64,000 nt of DNA from Cephalotus follicularis. Lineage: Eukaryota; Streptophyta; Magnoliopsida; Oxalidales; Cephalotaceae. Below are positions 34,205 to 45,753 of this stretch, piece by piece (within the stretch, counting starts at the first letter, position 1; every line of letters begins with the position of its first letter). The notes below the pieces were generated by a model that saw only the letters and a program-made list of their open reading frames with translations, was not told the origin of the DNA and made no database searches. The translations under genes and the position numbers were made by a program. Where the stretch lies: positions 91,794 to 155,793 of the forward strand of contig BDDD01000083.1 of assembly GCA_001972305.1 (NCBI GenBank). Direction: 5' to 3'.

Positions 34205-34370
34205 TACAAAGGCGTCGACGTCTTTCCTTAGACGTCGATGTCTTTTCCTTTTTCATAAGAAGGTGTCGATGTCTTTACCTTACATCGATGTGCATGTCCA
34301 TGCACTCACGTGCACCTTGGTTCCCATAGGCGTCGACGTCTTTCAAAAGACATCGACGCGTTTCTTCCAA
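34205..34370 (+). repeat. CGTCGACG-type motif block 2 in E5 3' LTR
   Basis: GGCGTCGACGTCTTTCC, GACGTCGATGTCTTTTCC, GGTGTCGATGTCTTTACC, ACATCGATGTGC, GGCGTCGACGTCTTTC and GACATCGACGCGTTTC. The same block is at 40595-40750 and, in the reverse direction, at 63255-63425. Confidence 0.88.
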
Positions 34371-34532
34371 AACTGCGCCGTTTTTTGTTTATCATGCACA
34401 TTTATTTCCCCAAAAAAAAAATTAGGGTTCTTTAACATTATTGAGGTCTAAATCTCTGACATGTTCATTAATTCAACATAAGATTACATCTTAGGACGAA
34501 ATATTACAAAACGAAAAATACCGGCCGTTACA

Positions 34533-34550
34533 TCCACGCCTCCTTCGAAA
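34533..34550 (-). other. E5 polypurine tract
   Basis: The minus strand reads GAAGGAGGCGTGGA next to the 3' LTR start. Confidence 0.7.
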
Positions 34551-34577
34551 AATTTCATCCTCGAAATTAACACAATA

Positions 34578-34982
34578 CTAAAACAAATGCGGGTAACGTT
34601 CTCGGATGTCATCCTCACGTTCCCAAGTCGCTTCATCCGGCCGATGAAATTGCCACTGAACCTTTACAATCGGAATGGCCCGGTTCCTCAATACTTGTGT
34701 CTTCCAATCCAAGATTTTCACAGGTGACTCCTCGCGGGAAAGATCATCCCTCACTGTAACCGAGTCATAATCCAGGACATGTGATGGATCTGGGATATAA
34801 CCTCGTAGCATCGATGCATGGAAGACATCATGTACGCTCGACAAAGTAGGGGGCAAGGCTAGCTGATAAGCTACCTCCCCAACCCTCTCTAGAATCTCAA
34901 AAGGACCAATATAGCATGGCGCTAACTTGCCCTTCTTTCCGAATCTTTGCACCCCTTTCCATGGAGATACCTTCAAAAACAT
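34578..34982 (-). pseudogene. E5 chromodomain-like C-terminal tail
   Basis: An open stretch of 134 codons: MFLKVSPWKGV, GKKGKLAPCYIGPFEILERV, VHDVFHASMLRGYIPDPSHV, then VKILDWKTQVLRN and IPIVKVQWQFH--DEATWE ending HLF. The last part is the chromodomain-like module that Tekay-type integrases use to target chromatin. A one-base shift near 35000 separates it from the integrase frame. Confidence 0.88.
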
Positions 34983-34989
34983 GTAATCC

Positions 34990-35748
34990 CTAACATTGAA
35001 GGTTAAAGGCCTTCTCTTTACACTGTCGGCATAGCTCTTCTGCCGACCTCTGTGCTGCTAGCAACTTCTCTTTGATGAACTTGACTTTCTCCGAAGTCTC
35101 CTCCACCAAATCCGACCCAAGCAATGGTCGTTCGCCAACCTCATCCCAACACACAGGAGATCTGCACTTCCTCCCATACAGCGCTTCAAACGGTGCCATG
35201 CCGATGCTGGAATGATAGCTGTAATTATAAGAAAACTCTATCAGAGGAATGTGATCCTCCCAAGTACCAGCAAAATCCATAATGCAAGCCCGTAGCATAT
35301 CCTCCAAGGTCTGGATGGTACGCTCAGACTGTCCATCTGTTTGAGGGTGAAAAGCAGTACTGAGATTCAACCTCATTCCGAATGCTGTCTGAAATCTCTT
35401 CCAGAAGTTGGAAGTGAATATCGAATCCCTATCACAAACTATGCTCACCAGAACACCGTGAAGTCTCACAATCTCCTTCACATATAATCGAGCCAACTTA
35501 CTCGCTGAATCAGTGACATGTGTAGGCAAAAAGTGTGCTGATTTGGTGAGTCTATCAACAATAACCCACACTGCATTATGACGATGCCTAGTTAGTGGAA
35601 ATCCAGAAACAAAGTCCATCGTGATGTGTTCCCATTTCCACTCTGCCACTGGTAATGACTGCAACAGTCCTGCCGGTCTCTGGTGTTCGGCCTTGACCCT
35701 CTGGCAAGTCAAACCCTTCGCGACATATTCTGCAATTTCACGCTTCAT
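34990..35748 (-). pseudogene. E5 integrase core
   Basis: A 252-codon open stretch. The catalytic triad appears intact: HITMDFVSG, VCDRDSIFTS and [25 protein letters not shown] follows. The zinc-binding end reads AKGLTCQ, with Gly in place of the first Cys. A TAG just upstream (YWWP region, about 35757) and the downstream shift make the gene non-functional. Confidence 0.9.
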
Positions 35749-35757
35749 GTCGGGCCA

Positions 35758-36672
35758 CTAGTAAGTCTTTTTCATATCTTGGTACATTTTAGTGCTACCA
35801 GGATGAATACTGTACAGGGATTTATGAGCCCCACGAAGTAACTCATCCTTCAGTCTTGGTTCATTCGGAAGACACACACGTCCCCGATATCTCAGAATAC
35901 CATCATCATGTACTCGAAAATTGGATTCCAAATCCAGGTTCTCCCAAATTCGTTGCAACTCTGGATCATGTGGTTGTGCATCCCTGATGTGATCAAGTAA
36001 CACTAGCTGTACCCGTATGTCAGCTAGAAAGATCCCCGGTGACTGATTGAACGGAGACCATTCTCGGAAGTCTTCTAACATCTTCCATTGCGACACCATT
36101 GTACTGGCAACCATAGCCTTGCAGCTCAAGGCATCACCGACTACATTCGCTTTCCCCGGGTGGTACTGGATACAGCAGTCATAATCATTAAAGAACTCTA
36201 CCCACCTGCGCTGTCTCATGTTCAGTGTGTCCTGACAAAACAAGTACCTCAAACTCTTATGATCGGTAAAGATCTCAAACTGCGCCCCATAAAGATAGTG
36301 TCTCCACTTCTGAAGGGCGAAGATAATAGTTGCCAGTTCAAGATCGTGAGTCGGGTAATTCTCTTCGTAAGGCTTTAGCTTCCGTGAAGCATAAGCGATC
36401 ACTCTTCCTCGTTGCATCAACATGCAACCCAAGCCCTTACCCGATGCATCACTATAGACTGCAAAGCCCTCATTACCCTCAGATAATGCCAAGATAGGAG
36501 CGGAAACCAACCGATCCTTCAGTTCACAGAAACTAGCTTCACAATCTTCATCCCAGACAAACAAGGTGGTCTTCTGGGTCAGTCTAGTCAAGGGCTCGGC
36601 TATCCTTGAAAAGTTCTGGATAAACCTTCTGTAATACCCCGCCAAGCCAAGAAAACTGCGTGCCTCTATCAC
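35758..36672 (-). pseudogene. E5 reverse transcriptase end, RNase H and integrase N-terminus
   Basis: A 304-codon open stretch. FLGLAGYYRRFIQNF (end of reverse transcriptase), YSDASGKGLGC, DLELATIIFAL, TDHKSLRYLF and NVVGDALS (all four RNase H acidic positions kept). Then come GILRYRGRVCLPN and AHKSLYSIHPGSTKMY (His pair of the integrase zinc finger). It ends in a stop two codons before WPDMKREIA of the integrase. Confidence 0.9.
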
Positions 36673-37070
36673 ATTCTTCGGCTGTGGCCAATCTCGTACT
36701 ACCTCTGTCTTTGCGGGTCCACCGCCAAACCTTCTCCAGATACAATGTGACGAAGAAAGATCACACGGTCAAGCCAAAAATTCACACTTACTGAATTGGC
36801 ATACAACTGCTGTTCTCGGAGAATCTGCAAAGCCAACCTCAGGTGGCCAGCATGCTCTTCCTCACTCTTGAGTATACTAGTACGTCGTCAATAAACACAA
36901 TGACAAACTGATCCAGGTACGGTTGAAACACATCGTTCATTAATGACATGAACGCAGCCGGTGCATTGGTAACACCCAAAAGGTATCACAAGGAACCCGT
37001 AGTGACCGTACCTTGTTCAGAAAGCAGTCTTCTCAATATCTCCTTCCCTCACCCTCAACTGGAGATATCC
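36673..37070 (-). pseudogene. E5 reverse transcriptase palm fragment
   Basis: Frame-broken traces: LQLRVREGDIEKTAF, TRYGHYGFLV, PFG, then [13 protein letters not shown] (about 36920), an ILREQQLYAN-like segment and VNFWLDRVIFLRHIVS. Everything upstream in reverse transcriptase and the whole protease is missing. Confidence 0.8.
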
Positions 37071-37349
37071 GATCCCAAATTGAGCTTGGAGAATGCCCTC
37101 GACTCACTACCGTGAATCACTATCCAAGTGATACGATTCATAATCTTTGGTTACGTTATCCGGGTCCTAGAAGTCCACTAAGTATGTGTGTGGTCCCATA
37201 CTAGTCTACGCATATGTATAACCATCCCTTAACATGGTACTAAGAACCATCATTCTCTTACTCATTAGTTAGCCCCAAACGTCCAACTTAACATTTACTT
37301 AACTATGGCTATAATATGGTCAACCAATTAACGGCATTATGATCAAGTA
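37071..37349. other. Unassigned E5 internal DNA at deletion site
   Basis: About 280 bases between the gag tail and the reverse transcriptase fragment with no recognisable domain. Protease and the N-terminal reverse transcriptase should lie here in a complete element. Confidence 0.5.
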
Positions 37350-38138
37350 TGATGCAAGTAAGAGAAAAATTCTTACCTCCCATGATGCCCTTGCCCTTGC
37401 TTCCCCGCTGCGAAGGTCCAGTTGCGGCATCGCTATTGCTCATAGGCACCGTAGGCGCTGTAGCAGGAAGTTCTTCGGATAGTCCTTCACGGAATGGCCA
37501 GATGCCCCACACCTCAAACACAGTCCATTCATCCTCCAGCAATCTTTCTGCAGGTGACCCTTATGACCACAGTGATAACAAGCTCCAGTTCCCATATTAC
37601 TCCCTTGATCAGGAGTTTCACAGTTAGCAGTTTGTTGAGATGGATCCCCTGTACAATTCTTCATCACATAACCAGTCGCCCCACATGTCATGCATAACTT
37701 ATTCTTCAACCAATAGTCTTTCACTTGATGGCCTGCACGGCTGCAGTAGAAGCAAGCCCCAGGCCTTATATCATCTTCTTGACTCGGACTTCCCTTAGCG
37801 GCCATTTGCTGAGAACTGTTCTTTGATGACTTGGTTGAAAAGCCACCATCTTGCCATTCTGACAGAGCTGGTCTAGTCCGCTTAACTTGTTGAGTTAGAA
37901 CACACAACTGTCGCATTTCCTCTAAGTGAGCTGTATTAGCAGCTATCTGTTGCTGGAAATATTCAGCAATACGATCCATGTACGACCACTTCATCTCTTG
38001 CAGATGAATCGTGGTAGCAGCTATCTGCTATTGGAAATATTCGTTTATGCGGTCCTCCGGATCTCTTCCTTCATTCACTTCTTGGGGAATGTTATCGGCA
38101 ATGGTTCGCGACCTCATATGTCTTCCCCTTCCATCCAT
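37350..38138 (-). pseudogene. E5 gag with four zinc knuckles, capsid core deleted
   Basis: The start MDGRGRHMRSR is at 38138, about 90 bases after the primer site. A TAG at 38028-38030 interrupts it. The segment EYFQ-QIAA-T-HL-EM occurs twice in tandem (about 87-bp duplication). The usual capsid region is absent. Four CCHC knuckles follow in two pairs. Three have one ligand replaced by Tyr: C-YC...DYW, CMTCGATGY and CLRCGASGH---DY. The third, CYHCGHKGHLQKDC, is intact. A frameshift near 37470 leads to a Ser/Gly-rich tail. Confidence 0.85.
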
Positions 38139-38230
38139 TCTGTCTCCTATAAGGAATGCTTTAAAGAATCATCAGGAAACGTTACATTAATTGCCGAGAA
38201 ACTTATCCAAGCTAAGCATATTTGGAATAT

Positions 38231-38242
38231 GCTCTGATACCA
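38231..38242 (-). other. E5 primer-binding site (tRNA-Met type)
   Basis: The minus strand reads TGGTATCAGAGC, a perfect 12-base match to the plant initiator-Met primer site, three bases from the 5' LTR end. Confidence 0.92.
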
Positions 38243-38245
38243 CGT

Positions 38246-40918
38246 TGTCACACCCCGTTTTTCCAAAGAGGTCAACATTAAAGCGGTAAGGCAATCAACA
38301 CAATATAATTCAGCTCATGCGATAAAACGTATAAACAAAAACCTTCAGTAGCGGAAGCAATAACAGAAATAAGCTGAATTTAAATATGCACCACGCATCC
38401 CATACTACGTGATGCCCAACAAGTTTATACAAAACCCAACATCATAGTCGATCACCCAAAACGGAGTGTGATAAACAGTATAGGATAACAAAATAACCTT
38501 TGTTACAATAATCCAAATAACACGACCAATGTTCATTAACCCAGTACAAGAAATAAGAGAAACTACTCAGTCTTCTCTTTAAGCCTCTGTGCATGCTCCG
38601 AGTCAAATCCACTCCATCAATCTGTTATAGTAGGGGTTAGCGTTTGTCCTCACTCGGCCAAGTGAACAAACTTATAAATACAGTTCGAGGTATATGATAA
38701 TGAGTATCATGAATGAATGCATTATGATGCAGTATGACATGTAATTTTCACAGTAATTTTATCTCCGTATATACACATAAAAATATATGCATGCTCACAA
38801 TACAGGTATAACCTCAAAAGTTGCATCAACACAAGCAGTAAATGTGTCCAAAAAGGAACCAGACAAACAAGTCGTCATGATCGTCGCCACCTCTTGGCCC
38901 CAACGTCAAGCACTCTTACTCCATCCCCGTTTGCGAACGGTTTGGAGCAAGTCCTCCGTATGTTGCTTAGCACGGCGGCTAAACCAACAGCAAGTTACTA
39001 GCAAAAAGGCTGAGTAATCAACGGGCACAAGCATTGCACAGTACAAGTCAAGCAATAAAATATATTTACTTGATCAAATATATTTGTTTAAAATATATTA
39101 CTCCGTTCACAAGTTGTGATAAGTTATAAAACTTAAAACAATACATTTGATTGCATAACCAATCCTTAAAAACATTTCTCCGTCTTTGGAAATACTTCCC
39201 AAATCATTTCAAAAATATATAAAATCATATGTTGACAAATATACATTTTCGTACAATAATGATTTTAGTAATCATGCAAGTTTTCCAAGACGGTTAATAC
39301 ATTTTAGAAATCAACCATAATGCAATTCACAGTAATAATGCAAACATATACTCAGAATGCATCTAGGATTGTTTCGGATCTAGCGGGTCCCATTCGAGCG
39401 AAATTCCTTCAAGCAGGGGGATAGGCATCGATGTTTATCCCTAAGGCATCGACATCCTTACCCTAAGGCGTCAACCTCTCGTACAGTTATTCCCAGGAAA
39501 TTTTGGACCAAAGACGTCGATGCCTTTCCAAATACATTGATGTCTTTATGATAACAGGAGATATCAGTTCGCGAGTCTGGATTCTAGAGGGAAGAATCCA
39601 GCCCCTAAATCCTCATATAAGCGAAACCCAACCTCGCAAGGCGTAAGAAATGCTACTGGTTATTAGGATATGTAACCATAACATCAATCCGTAAACAAAC
39701 ATGTAACCTCAAGTGGCCAATTCGTCATCTGCAGTAAACATCACTGTTCTACGAATACCCAGAAAAGGCATCGATGCTTTTACTCAAACATCGATGTCTT
39801 TTTCATACGTACACGAAGACATCGACGTCTTCAGGTAGACGTCGACGTTTATCCAACCCAGAACGTTTTCTCCATAGTTTTAACACAGCAGGCCATTATC
39901 AAAATCATCCATTACATAAACCAGTTCAAATACTCATGTAATTTGCACATGCATGTTTACTCCGTACATCACAGTGGTTATCACAACAAGTCCAGAATCA
40001 CAATTCATCCATAATCATGCAATTCATCATGGTATTCATTAACTTAAAACCCAAAATGCATGTATAAGATTTTCACTTTCCCGTACCTTGTTGTTCCAAG
40101 TTAGGAACAGGAAAGTCCACCTCTTTGAGTTCCAAGGTTCTGGCCACAGCAGCTCCAAGATCCTCTCAGCAACTGCAATCCATGAGCTCCAAGTCTCTGG
40201 CTGCAAGTCAAGCTCAACAATGGTGGCTCTCTCTTTCTCCCACTCACTGTTTCTCTTTCTCACTGTTTTTAGCTGAGAGAGAGAGGAAGCAAGAGGTGTT
40301 TTATTAAGGCAGAGACCCTCCCCTTCTCTCTTTGCTTCACAGATAACCACACCCTCACGTGCTCATCCCCCTCTGGTTTTGGCCCCTTTTCTCTTTCCCC
40401 TTCTGCAGGTTGCAGAGGAAGATGGTATATCCCCTTGCATGCACCAGGTGAGGGGCATGTTTTGAGCATGCCTGGTAACATACCAGCATGATCAACACGT
40501 CGCATTGTGCATGTCAAGGCGTCTGGATGATGCCTCAAAAATTGCCCATTGCATGTTATTCTGTCAGTGTTAATCGTGACAGATGTTCTTTACAAAGGCG
40601 TCGACGTCTTTCCTTAGACGTCGATGTCTTTTCCTTTTTCATAAGAAGGTGTCGATGTCTTTACCTTACATCGATGTGCATGTCCATGCACTCACGTGCA
40701 CCTTGGTTCCCATAGGTGTCGACGTCTTTCAGAAGACATCGACATGTTTCTCCTAAAACTGCGCCGTTTTTGGTTGATCATGCACAATTCTTTCCCCAAA
40801 ACAATAATTAGGGTTTGGTAACATTATTGAGGTCTAAATCTCCAAAATTTTCATTAATTCAACATAAGATTACATCTTAGGACGAAATATTACAAAACGA
40901 AAAATACCGGGCGTTACA
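38246..40918 (-). mobile_element. E5 5' LTR (2.67 kb)
   Basis: Near-identical to 31863-34532. It ends CGGGCGTTACA, then the GTTAT duplication. It includes motif blocks at 39426-39855 and 40595-40750. Confidence 0.94.
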
Positions 40919-41538
40919 GTTATCCCATATCTTTTCATAAGGGCTTCAAAAGAACGATTGCAAAAATGAGTACCTCTATCACTGATAATGGCACGTGGTG
41001 TGCCAAAACGAGAAAAAATATGTCCCTTGAGAAAGTTAACAATGACGGAGTTGTCATTGGTTTGATAAGGAATCGCCTCTATCCACTTTGAAACATAATC
41101 AACAGCCAGAAGGATGTATAAATTCCCAAATGAATTGGGAAACGAACCCATAAAATCAATACCCCAAACATCAAAGATTTCAACCGTCAAAGTCGGTGTC
41201 AAAGACATGATATTTTGTTTCGTCACACGGCCTAAAGCTTGACATGAAGCACAAGCCCTACAGTACTGAAACGCATCTTTAAAAATAGTCGGCCAATAAA
41301 AACCACATTGTAAAACCTTAGCTGCTGTCTTGGTCGGGCCGAGATGACCACCACATGCCTGATCATGACAAAAAGAAAGAACTGAGCGATGCTCATGATC
41401 AGGAACACATCGTCGCAAAATTAAATCCGGACATCCTTTAAGAAGATAAGGATCATCCCAAAAAAAAATGTTTTGCTTGCGACAGAAACCTATGTTTAAC
41501 TTGAGCAGACCATTCTGAGGGTACACTTCCCGTAACAA
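40919..41538 (-). pseudogene. E4 integrase, N-terminal part
   Basis: The zinc finger has HEHRSVLSFCHDQACGGHLG and YCRACASCQALG (H-H-C-C). Catalytic Asp residues are in FDVWGIDFMGSFPN and AIISDRGTHFCN. It breaks at KRYGI, where E5 entered, and resumes at 31862 with [11 protein letters not shown]. The Athila-specific MGSFP context supports the lineage call. Confidence 0.92.
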
Positions 41539-41544
41539 GATAAT

Positions 41545-41887
41545 TCAATATGTCCACCTACCATGGTTCGCTCTCAATGCGCATAATTTGCTCATCAAGA
41601 AAACTTTCATTAACCGGACCGTGGACCTCAGGTGTATTGGAAAGTCGTGATAAATGGTCTGCTTCCAAATTCTCAGTTCCTTTCTTGTCTCGAATTTCAA
41701 CGTCAAATTCTTGAAGGAGCAGAACCCACCGGATAAGACGCGTCTTTGCATCCTTTTTACTCATGAGATGCCGAATCGCAGCATGATCCGTATACATGAT
41801 GACATGTAATCCTAAAAGATATGAATTAAATTTCTCAAGTGCAAAGACCACAGCTAAGAATTCCTTCTCCGTGGTCGTGTAATTCAA
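41545..41887 (-). pseudogene. E4 RNase H, second half
   Basis: It begins just after a TAA at 41888-41890 that replaces a conserved Gln before [17 protein letters not shown]. It continues [10 protein letters not shown] and LEADHLSRL, so the Glu and later Asp positions are retained. A frameshift near 41550 separates it from integrase. Confidence 0.88.
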
Positions 41888-43057
41888 TTACGCATCGGAA
41901 AGGGTCCTACTTGCATAATAAATGATGTGAGGTAGTTTATTCATTCTTTGGCCGAGAACAGCTCCAATGGCACTATCGGAAGCGTCGCACATGATTTCAA
42001 AAGGCTCAGTCCAAATTGGTGCCTGAATGATAGGAGCGGAAGTGAGCTCCTTCTTTAAACGGTTAAATGCTACAAGGCACTTGTCAGAGAAAACAAAATC
42101 TTGATCTTTCGCTAGTAGCGAAGTCAATGGGCGTGCTACCTTGCTAAAATCCTTGATGAACCTTCGATAAAAACCAGCATGTCTGAGGAATGCTCGGATA
42201 TCTTTCATATTATGAGGTGGATGCAAATGCTTGATGACTTCTATTTTCGCTTTATCTACTTGAATTCCTTCTTTCGACACAACATGTCCAAGAACAATCC
42301 TCTTCTTCATCATGAAATTGCATTTTTCCCAATTAAGCACCAAATTCTTCTCTCGACTTCTTTTGAGTACTAATTTTAGGTGATGAAGGCATTGAGAAAA
42401 TAAGGAACCATGCACAGAAAAGTCATCCATAAATACTTCAAGAAAGCCTTCCACCATGTCAGAGAAAATACTCATCATGCACCTTTGGAAGGTAGCGGGA
42501 GCATTGCAAAGGCCAAACGGCATGCGTCGGCAAGCAAATGTTCCGAAAGGGCATGTGAACGTGGTTTTCTCTTGATCTTGCGGAGCGATGGGAATTTGAT
42601 TGTATCCAGAGTACCCATCGAGAAAACAATAATACTCATGACCAGCTAACCTATCAAGCATTTGATCGATAAACGGAAGTGGAAAATGATCCTTCCAGGT
42701 TGTTGTATTCAACTTTCGGTAGTCAATGCACACCCTCCATCCAGTTTGGATTTTTGTAGGAAGTAAGTCATCGGTGGAGGATTGCACTACCGTTACTCCG
42801 GATTTCTTTGGGACAACGTGGACTGGACTCACCCATTGACTATCCAAAATGGGATGAATGATCCCATTGTCCAGCGACTTCAAGATTTCTTTTTGTATGG
42901 CCTCTGCCATCAAGGGATTTGCTCTTCGCTGAGGTGCTCTAGAAGGTTTTGATCCTTCGATGAGATTTATGCGATGCTCGCAAATACAAGGGCTAATTCC
43001 TTTGATGTCAGCCATCGTCCAACCAATTGCCTCTTTAGTTTTCTTTGAGTAGGTCAA
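41888..43057 (-). pseudogene. E4 reverse transcriptase and RNase H, first half
   Basis: A 389-codon open stretch. IKGISPCICEHRI, PVHVVPKKSGVTVV, WRVCIDYRKLNT, FLDGYSGYNQI, MPFGLCNAPATFQRCMMSIF, VFMDDFSVHG (YxDD variant), AGFYRRFIKDF and IMCDASDSAIGAVLGQ (first RNase H Asp). This is textbook Athila order. It is joined to the protease frame by a one-base shift near 43050. Confidence 0.92.
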
Positions 43058-44432
43058 TCACCTCCTCTTCCTGACTGGGAGTGAGATCAGATGAAATGAT
43101 AACAGGAAGAGTTTGGTTTTCACCGAGAAATGAGTATTTTAATTTAGAGGGCAATTCCTTGAGTTCAAGTTTCGAAGGCTCCTCAATTGATGGTTTAGGT
43201 AAGGATATGGACAAGGGGCCCAGTAGCTGTAATGGTTGCATACTAATCGCATCAACGAAGTCACCTCCATTGACATCCTCTAAATCCTTCATGCAATAAT
43301 TAAAATTTCCATCAAAATCAATGTCGAAGTGTGTATCTATGTAATCAAGAAATGCATGGATTGCGTTCAATTCATCAAAATCACCGAAATGCTTACCCAG
43401 TCGAAAAACATTAAAATCCACGGACATATTTCCGAAGCTTAATTTCATCAGACGATTTCGACAATTGATTAACGCATTACTTGTTGCTAGGAAAGGTCTA
43501 CCAAGGATAAATGGAATTTGATCATTTAAGTTTGCAACAGGCTGGGTGTCTAAGACGACGAAGTCGACAGGAAAGAAAAACTCTCCAACCTTTATCAACA
43601 CATCCTCGATTTTCCCTCGCGGCACCTTCACAGACCTATCCGCTAATTGCAATGTCATTGTGGTTGGTGTTAACTCTCCTAGACCAAGCTTCTCATAAAC
43701 TGATGATGGCAACAAATTCACACTTGCTCCTAAATCAAGCAAGGCATGCTCAATTTTTGTGTTTCCAATAACACAAGAGATTGTCGGGCAGCCAGGGTCT
43801 TTATATTTTTGCATCGTGGGTTGTGAAAACAGTGCACTAATGTTAGCTGCCAAGAAAGCCTTTTTCAGAGTCTGAAGGATCCTCTTTTTAGTGCATAGGT
43901 CTTTAAGGACTTTTGCGTAAGAGGTCACCTGTTCAATGGCTTCAAGCAATGGAATATTGATTTGGACTTGCTTAAATGTTTCGATGATCTTTTCCATTGC
44001 TGGGGCTTTCTTTCTTTGCAATCTTTTTGGAAAAGGAGCTGGTGGGTCAAATGAACGTTCAGGTGCCTCCACTGCCTGTTTCTTCTTCGTGTCCTCTTTC
44101 TCCTTCCTCAATTCATTTTGTGCATTTAATTGCATTGGTTGCTCCGATGGGTCAATCAATGGCTCTTGTGAATTTTCTTACGTCCAGGATTCCTCCATTT
44201 GCTCGCTCACGTTCTCCGTTTGATCCGCTGGATGGTATTCATTTCCACTCCTTAGGGCAAAAACTTGTTTTGATGGACCAGGTGAGAAAGCTGAATTTTG
44301 CGGATTTAATGGTTGTTGGATTTGAGCGGAATGGCCTAAGGCAGTCCTAGGATTCGGGTCTGGTTGGGAGGGCATTTTTCCTTTTTCTCTTTCGTGTAGC
44401 GCGGATGCTAGTTGTGAAATTTGTTTTTCCAT
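43035..44432 (-). pseudogene. E4 gag C-terminus and protease
   Basis: In one frame with a stop at 44178. Contains a Lys/Glu-rich linker, FPKRLQRKK, then the aspartic protease with LLDLGASVNLLPSSVYEKLG (Asp-Leu-Gly as in Athila) and FILGRPFLATSNALI. Then an acidic linker leads to reverse transcriptase. The main open part is 374 codons (44159-43035). Confidence 0.88.
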
Positions 44433-44438
44433 GTTATG

Positions 44439-45753
44439 CTAACTAGTCATCACAGTGCTTATAAGAAGTTCCATGCTCTTTTCTAGCGACGAAATCCTAG
44501 ATGGATCCTCCCATTGGTTTGACAAACCTGATGTTTGTTGATTTGAGAATTGATTTTGTGGTGGAAAGGATGTTCGAGTATTATTCAAATTTTGGGAGAA
44601 CCTTTGAAAGGTCTGTTGTGGTGCAGACTGGCTAGGGAAACTCGAAGGTTGTCCCAAAAAGTGTGAAGGTGGGGCACAGACGCTAGAAGGCTGCCCTGAA
44701 AAGCTTGATTGTCCTCGCATGTTTTGCCCTTGACTCCATGAGAAGTTTGGATGATTTCGCCAACCCGGATTGTAAGTGTTACTATACGAGTTGTATTGAT
44801 TCATAGCAAACACATTCTCAAGAGCATATTGATTGTCAATGTAAATTTGGCACTCTTCAAACACATGATTTTGGGACTGACACCAAGAACACATAGGGGT
44901 GCTTTGATCGATTTGATTGATTTGTGGGGAACCCCTAAGTAGCGACTCTAGTCTAGTTAAGCGACTGTCTAGCTGTGCCTCCTTAGCAACTGTTTCTTCT
45001 ATAACGTACCCTTTTCTTGGCAAAGATCTCTCAGAAACTTGAGCTGATTCCCACACTCTAGTTCCCTCACCCAAATCTAAAAGGAAATTCCATGCCTCGT
45101 TTTAATCAGTGTACGAGGTGAACCCATTAGGACACATAGATTCGACCAATTGCTTGGTCTGGTAATCAATGCCTTCGTAGATGATTTGGCATAAATGCCA
45201 CGTGTTCAAACCATGATGCGGACACTCTAAGAGAAGATCCGTAAACCTTTCCATACACCTAGAAAATGATTCATTAGGTTTTTTACGATACTGGAGAATG
45301 TCATTCCTAAGTTTATTGGTTTTATGAAGTGGAAAGAATTTCTTTAGGAACGAAACAGTGAAAATGGTCCCATGTAGAAATATAACCATTGGGGAGATTG
45401 TAGAGCCACTTTTTAGCTCCATCTTTCAGAGAAAAAATTATGAAACGCAATTTAATTGCGTCATCCGAGAGTTGTTGAAGTTTCATGAGGGCACATACCT
45501 CCTCAAACTCGCGAAGGAAGAGATATGCATCCTCATTGGGTAAACCATGAAAGTGCGGGAGCATGCTAATGAACTGAGATTTCAACTCGAAATTGTTCCC
45601 TTGAGGAGCAGGAAATAGGATACAGGATGGTTGCGCTGTCCTCGCGGGATAGAATCTATCGCGTAAAGTTTGGAGTGGGCGTTCGTCCGCCATTTGTGGG
45701 TGTTGATTATTTCGCTCAAGTCGGTTGTTTGTGCCACGTACCCACTCAGTCAT
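44439..45753 (-). pseudogene. E4 gag
   Basis: The start MTEWVRGTN is at 45753. Capsid-type segments are LPHFHGLPNEDAYLFLREFEEV, IKLRFIIFSLKDGAKKWLYNLP, WDHF, FFPLHKTNKLRNDILQ and ESFSRCMERFTDLLLECPHHG. A knuckle-like MCSWCQSQNHVFEEC and an Asn/Gln/Ser/Phe-rich tail follow. Breaks: a frameshift near 45350 and stops at 45102 and 44439. Typical Athila gag. Confidence 0.9.

Larger units (their letters stand above)
31863..34532 (-). mobile_element. E5 3' LTR (2.67 kb)
   Basis: The plus strand runs TGTCACACCCCG to CGGCCGTTACA. It has two CGTCGACG-motif blocks (33039-33470 and 34205-34370). Open frames in it (such as 33653-34152) recur in the other copy only because the LTRs are near-identical. Confidence 0.94.
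31858..40923 (-). mobile_element. E5: deleted chromovirus inserted in E4 integrase
   Basis: LTRs 31863-34532 (2,670 bp) and 38246-40918 (2,673 bp) are flanked by perfect GTTAT duplications (31858-31862 and 40919-40923). The internal region is only 3.7 kb. It has a gag with zinc knuckles but no capsid core, no protease, and about half the reverse transcriptase; RNase H, integrase and a chromodomain-like tail remain. About 5 differences in the first 245 LTR bases, all transitions, make it the youngest element here with two LTRs. LTRs make up well over half its length. Confidence 0.94.

Noticed and set aside
36088..36378. Plus-strand open frame of 96 codons
   Set aside because: Antisense shadow of the E5 RNase H.
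38231..38242. tRNA-like sequence
   Set aside because: It is a 12-base primer-binding site complementary to tRNA-Met, not a tRNA gene. The same applies at 51840 and 60628.
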